Shown in pieces: positions 7,585 to 9,536 of a DNA stretch of 9,536 nucleotides (position 1 is the first letter of the stretch; every line of letters begins with the position of its first letter). Source of the stretch: JAZDLC01 sp043802345. GTDB taxonomy: Bacteria > Planctomycetota > B15-G4 > JADJEK01. The position numbers and the translations under genes were made by a program. The stretch is from NCBI GenBank assembly GCA_043802345.1, contig JAZDLC010000152.1, positions 1 through 9,536 of the forward strand, written 5' to 3'. Under the pieces are notes generated by a model, which saw only the letters and a list, made by a program, of their open reading frames with translations, had not been told where the DNA came from and searched no databases.

Positions 7585-7677
7585 GGGTCTCTCGTACTCG
7601 TACTCAGCGAAGCGGTACTCGTACTCGAGGGCTCCCACGCAGGTCCGCCGTCGGAGACCCGAGTACGAGTACGAGAG
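7585..7677. repeat. GTACTC/GAGTAC hexamer repeat cluster with inverted arms
   Basis: A perfect 17-bp inverted pair is present. CTCTCGTACTCGTACTC lies at 7589-7605, and its exact reverse complement lies at 7661-7677. A third copy, TACTCGTACTCGAG at 7616-7629, is in the left-arm orientation, one 21-bp step from the first copy. GGGTCTC (7585-7591) and its reverse complement GAGACCC (7654-7660) add a second inverted pair in permuted order. The cluster lies in the 158-bp gap between two convergent genes. It could act as a two-way terminator or protein-binding array, or be a copy of a dispersed palindromic repeat. The rest of the gap holds nothing I recognise. Confidence 0.8.
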
Positions 7678-7713
7678 TCAGGTTGAGAGCGACTACTTCG
7701 GTGAGTCGCCGCC

Positions 7714-7980
7714 CTACCCCAACACCACCCCCCCGACCCAGACGACACTGACCAATGTCCAGACGACCAGCCAGCGCCGAAACGGCTGCTTGATCGTCTT
7801 GTGGCGAAAGACCCGGGTTCCGGACCAGACGCCGAGTCCCCCGCCGAGCCCGGCCATGAGGAGCAGGCTCTTCTCCGCCACCCTGCGCCAGCCCCGGATG
7901 GCCGCCCACTTGTCGTAGCCCATCGCGCAGAAACCGAGCAGGTTCACAGCCAGCAATGAGAGGAGGAGGAGATCGATCAT
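7714..7980 (-). CDS. DUF1294 small membrane protein
   Basis: The 88-residue protein matches the DUF1294 pattern. An N-terminal membrane helix (about 1-18) is followed by GYDKWAA (21-27), WRRVAEKSLL (31-40), a glycine-rich helix (GLGGGLG, 44-50), FRHKTIKQPF (58-67) and a last membrane helix (about 69-86). The family is widespread and its function is unknown. In other bacteria the domain is sometimes fused to a cold-shock domain; that domain is absent here. I chose the ATG at 7980 because it begins directly at the membrane helix. An upstream ATG at 8007 would add nine polar residues and overlap the ligase stop by 14 bp. With the chosen start the gene is 13 bp downstream of the ligase gene on the same strand, so the two are probably co-transcribed. 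Confidence 0.85.
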   Translation of the reverse strand: MIDLLLLSLLAVNLLGFCAMGYDKWAAIRGWRRVAEKSLLLMAGLGGGLGVWSGTRVFRHKTIKQPFRRWLVVWTLVSVVWVGGVVLG

Positions 7981-7993
7981 GCGGCTCTGGCGT

Positions 7994-9421
7994 TCAGTCG
8001 GCCCCATCCATGGAGCTCAACTGATCCTCGAACAGCCGGGCGGCCACATCCAGGAAGTCCCGCTCCGTGACGATCCCCACCAGGCGCCCCTCCTTGGTAA
8101 CCGGCAGGCAACTGACCTGGTTCGCGCGCATCAACTGGATCGCCTGGAGCACCCCGGTCTCCGGGCCGACCGAGAGCGGATTCGGCGTCATGATCTCCCT
8201 CACCGCCACCGGCTCGGCCGGTTCTCTTCCGAGGCCCCGGCCGACGATCCGAAGCATCGCGCGGTGGGAGACCAGGCCCACCAACTTCCCGTCGCTGTCC
8301 TCCACCGGAACGTGGCGCACATGTTCCCAGTCCATCAGGCTGGCGGCCAGATCGACCAGGTCTTCCGGGCCGACGGTGAAGACGTCGGAGGTCATCACCT
8401 GCCCCACCGTGCGGTAGCTGCTGCGCCAGTCGGCGGTCACTCCACCGACCCTCGCCAGCGGCCACTCGTGGACCGGCGCTCCCTCCCGCTGGTGTTCCCA
8501 CATCGCGGCCGCGATGGTTCGGTACCGCTCGTCCCGGGTTCCCCGCTTCATGGAGGCGAGCGAGTCGAGAATCCACTGTGATCCCGTCTGTCCGCTCGTG
8601 ACCCTCGCCTCGATCACGCCCAGATAGAGATCGATATCCTTCTGGTCGACGCCGTGCGACTCAAGCCCCCGGCGAGCGCTGGGAAGCGCCCTGGTGAGAA
8701 TCAGCTGTTCCGCGGAGTACGACCGGCCATCGAACCACTGGAACTGCGCCTTCAGCCCCTGCCTGGCCGCCATCGTGAAGTTTCCCTTGGCGTCATCGAA
8801 CGACATGACCTCGGTGACGTCGTCGTACTCGTCAGCCACCGCCGACATCAACCCGAAGAAGAAGGCGGCGTTGGCGATCTCGTCCCGAATCGTGGGACCC
8901 GCCGGAAGCGCTCGATTTTCGATCCGCAGATGCGCCTTGCCGTTCATGACCCCGTAGCAGGCCCGGTTCCAACGGTATACGGTTCCGTTGTGCAATCGCA
9001 GCGCCTGGAGCTGCGGCGTCTCGCCGCGATCCAGGACCTGGGTGGAGGCTTCCCCCAGGTCGGTCGTCAGGACCAGGCGGAAGCGGGCCACATCTTCCCG
9101 GAAGATCTCGAGCACCGACTTCTTGATCCAGTCATCTCCGAAGCTGACCCTCGGCCTGCGTCCGCGGTGCTGGAACGTCTCCGATCTCTCGTCGACCGAC
9201 TGCTGGAAGAGCGCGACCCGGGTTTCCTGCCAGAGCCGGTGCTGCAACAGGACCGGTGAGTTGACCGCCGCGGCCAGCACCGGGGAAGTCACCACCTGGG
9301 CGACGTTGTACAGCCGGGCGAACTCCTCGGCCGCGACCTGAAAATGCACCTGGAACGAGGTGTTGCACGCCTCGAACAGCACGTTGTCGTGGATCACGCT
9401 CAGCTCGTCCAGCCCCTTGAT
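7994..9421 (-). CDS. Glutamate-cysteine ligase family 2 (GCS2) domain fused to two CBS domains, N-terminus missing
   Basis: The recognisable protein covers about 475 residues, beginning at IKGLDELS. The first part (to about residue 300 counted from the GTG at 9397) is a GCS2-type ATP-dependent carboxylate-amine ligase, marked by HDNVLFEACNTSFQVHFQV, NSPVL (46-50), ALFQQSVD (62-69), YGVMNGKAHLRIENRALP (148-165) and FFFGLM (169-174 region). Two CBS domains follow at about 324-375 (VMTSDVFTVGPEDL) and 392-448 (IMTPNPLSVGPETG). Such a pair normally binds adenine nucleotides and may control the ligase. The partner substrate is unknown, so glutathione synthesis should not be assumed. Family members have about 180-200 further residues before this point. 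Here family similarity ends at about 9419-9421. The same frame stays open to the window edge but reads the antisense of an HsdR gene. The gene is therefore truncated at its 5' end by a junction. Confidence 0.88.
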   Translation of the reverse strand: MKGLDELSVIHDNVLFEACNTSFQVHFQVAAEEFARLYNVAQVVTSPVLAAAVNSPVLLQHRLWQETRVALFQQSVDERSETFQHRGRRPRVSFGDDWIKKSVLEIFREDVARFRLVLTTDLGEASTQVLDRGETPQLQALRLHNGTVYRWNRACYGVMNGKAHLRIENRALPAGPTIRDEIANAAFFFGLMSAVADEYDDVTEVMSFDDAKGNFTMAARQGLKAQFQWFDGRSYSAEQLILTRALPSARRGLESHGVDQKDIDLYLGVIEARVTSGQTGSQWILDSLASMKRGTRDERYRTIAAAMWEHQREGAPVHEWPLARVGGVTADWRSSYRTVGQVMTSDVFTVGPEDLVDLAASLMDWEHVRHVPVEDSDGKLVGLVSHRAMLRIVGRGLGREPAEPVAVREIMTPNPLSVGPETGVLQAIQLMRANQVSCLPVTKEGRLVGIVTERDFLDVAARLFEDQLSSMDGAD

Positions 9422-9536
9422 CAGCGCCCGGACATTGTCCTGTTCCTGAACGGCCTGCCGGTGGCGGTGATCGAGTGCAAGTCGCCCAAGGTCAAGGACG
9501 CCATCCCCGAAGCCATCGACCAGATTCTGCGCTACA
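9422..9536 (+). CDS. hsdR: Type I restriction enzyme HsdR fragment (nuclease domain), both ends missing
   Basis: The plus strand encodes 38 residues running to the window edge: QRPDIVLFLNGLPVAVIECK, then SPKVKDAIPEAIDQILRY. This is a strong match to the N-terminal nuclease domain of HsdR subunits. It carries the PD-(D/E)xK catalytic motif, with D at the RPD and ExK as ECK, followed by the usual EAI..QILRY segment. HsdR is the restriction and translocation subunit that cuts unmethylated foreign DNA together with HsdM and HsdS. Intact proteins have more residues before this motif and a long helicase region after it. Here the frame runs leftward into antisense of the ligase gene, so the 5' part is absent; the 3' part would lie beyond the window. 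The fragment is short, but its motif density makes the identification good. Confidence 0.75.

Noticed and set aside
7585..7677. CRISPR array reading of the repeated units
   Set aside because: Units are short hexamer doublets in mixed orientation with unequal spacers, and no cas gene is present.
7494..7751. 85-residue plus-strand ORF spanning the repeat cluster
   Set aside because: It overlaps the SGNH gene end and the DUF1294 gene end, is Arg/Thr/Pro-rich, and includes the hexamer repeats; no sign of a real protein.
9422..9536. Continuation of the ligase reading frame to the window edge on the minus strand
   Set aside because: It is open but reads as antisense of a well-conserved HsdR motif region and does not resemble the N-terminal part of GCS2 ligases.

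Overview
The window is GC-rich and gene-dense, with no RNA genes, insertion sequences or CRISPR array. The gene content fits a Gram-negative, Planctomycetota-like or related environmental bacterium: a secreted multidomain protein joining a peptidase MA-type zinc-protease domain, a DUF1080/LamG-like beta-sandwich and a thioredoxin-like fold; a GCS2-type ligase fused to CBS domains; a Bacteroidetes-style DUF493 protein; and an exported SGNH-type protein. The taxonomic guess is an inference from protein architecture only and is weak.

Layout from left to right. Positions 1-1535 (minus) hold an SGLT-like sodium:solute symporter whose 3' end is cut by the window edge. A 90-bp divergent gap follows, then a secreted glycerophosphodiester phosphodiesterase at 1626-2471 (plus). 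It converges, with only 9 bp between stops, on a 1222-residue exported protein at 2481-6149 (minus). The region upstream of that gene has a possible promoter, a strong Shine-Dalgarno site and a possible 22-codon leader ORF whose stop overlaps the start codon. Next is a small DUF493 protein (6287 to about 6598, minus), divergent from an SGNH-hydrolase-like exported protein (6665-7555, plus). The gap 7556-7713 carries a cluster of GTACTC/GAGTAC hexamer repeats in both orientations. It lies between the convergent SGNH gene and a DUF1294 membrane protein (7714-7980, minus), which sits 13 bp downstream of the GCS2-CBS ligase gene (7994 to about 9421, minus).

The most striking point is at the right edge. 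The ligase gene stops resembling its family at about 9419-9425. From there the plus strand encodes 38 residues of the nuclease domain of a type I restriction HsdR subunit, including its PD...ExK motif. Both genes lack their N-termini and meet head to head inside their coding sequences, so this is either a real rearrangement breakpoint or a chimeric assembly join. Apart from the likely ligase-DUF1294 operon, the genes look like unrelated single transcription units. I see no convincing complete multi-gene defence or biosynthetic system.
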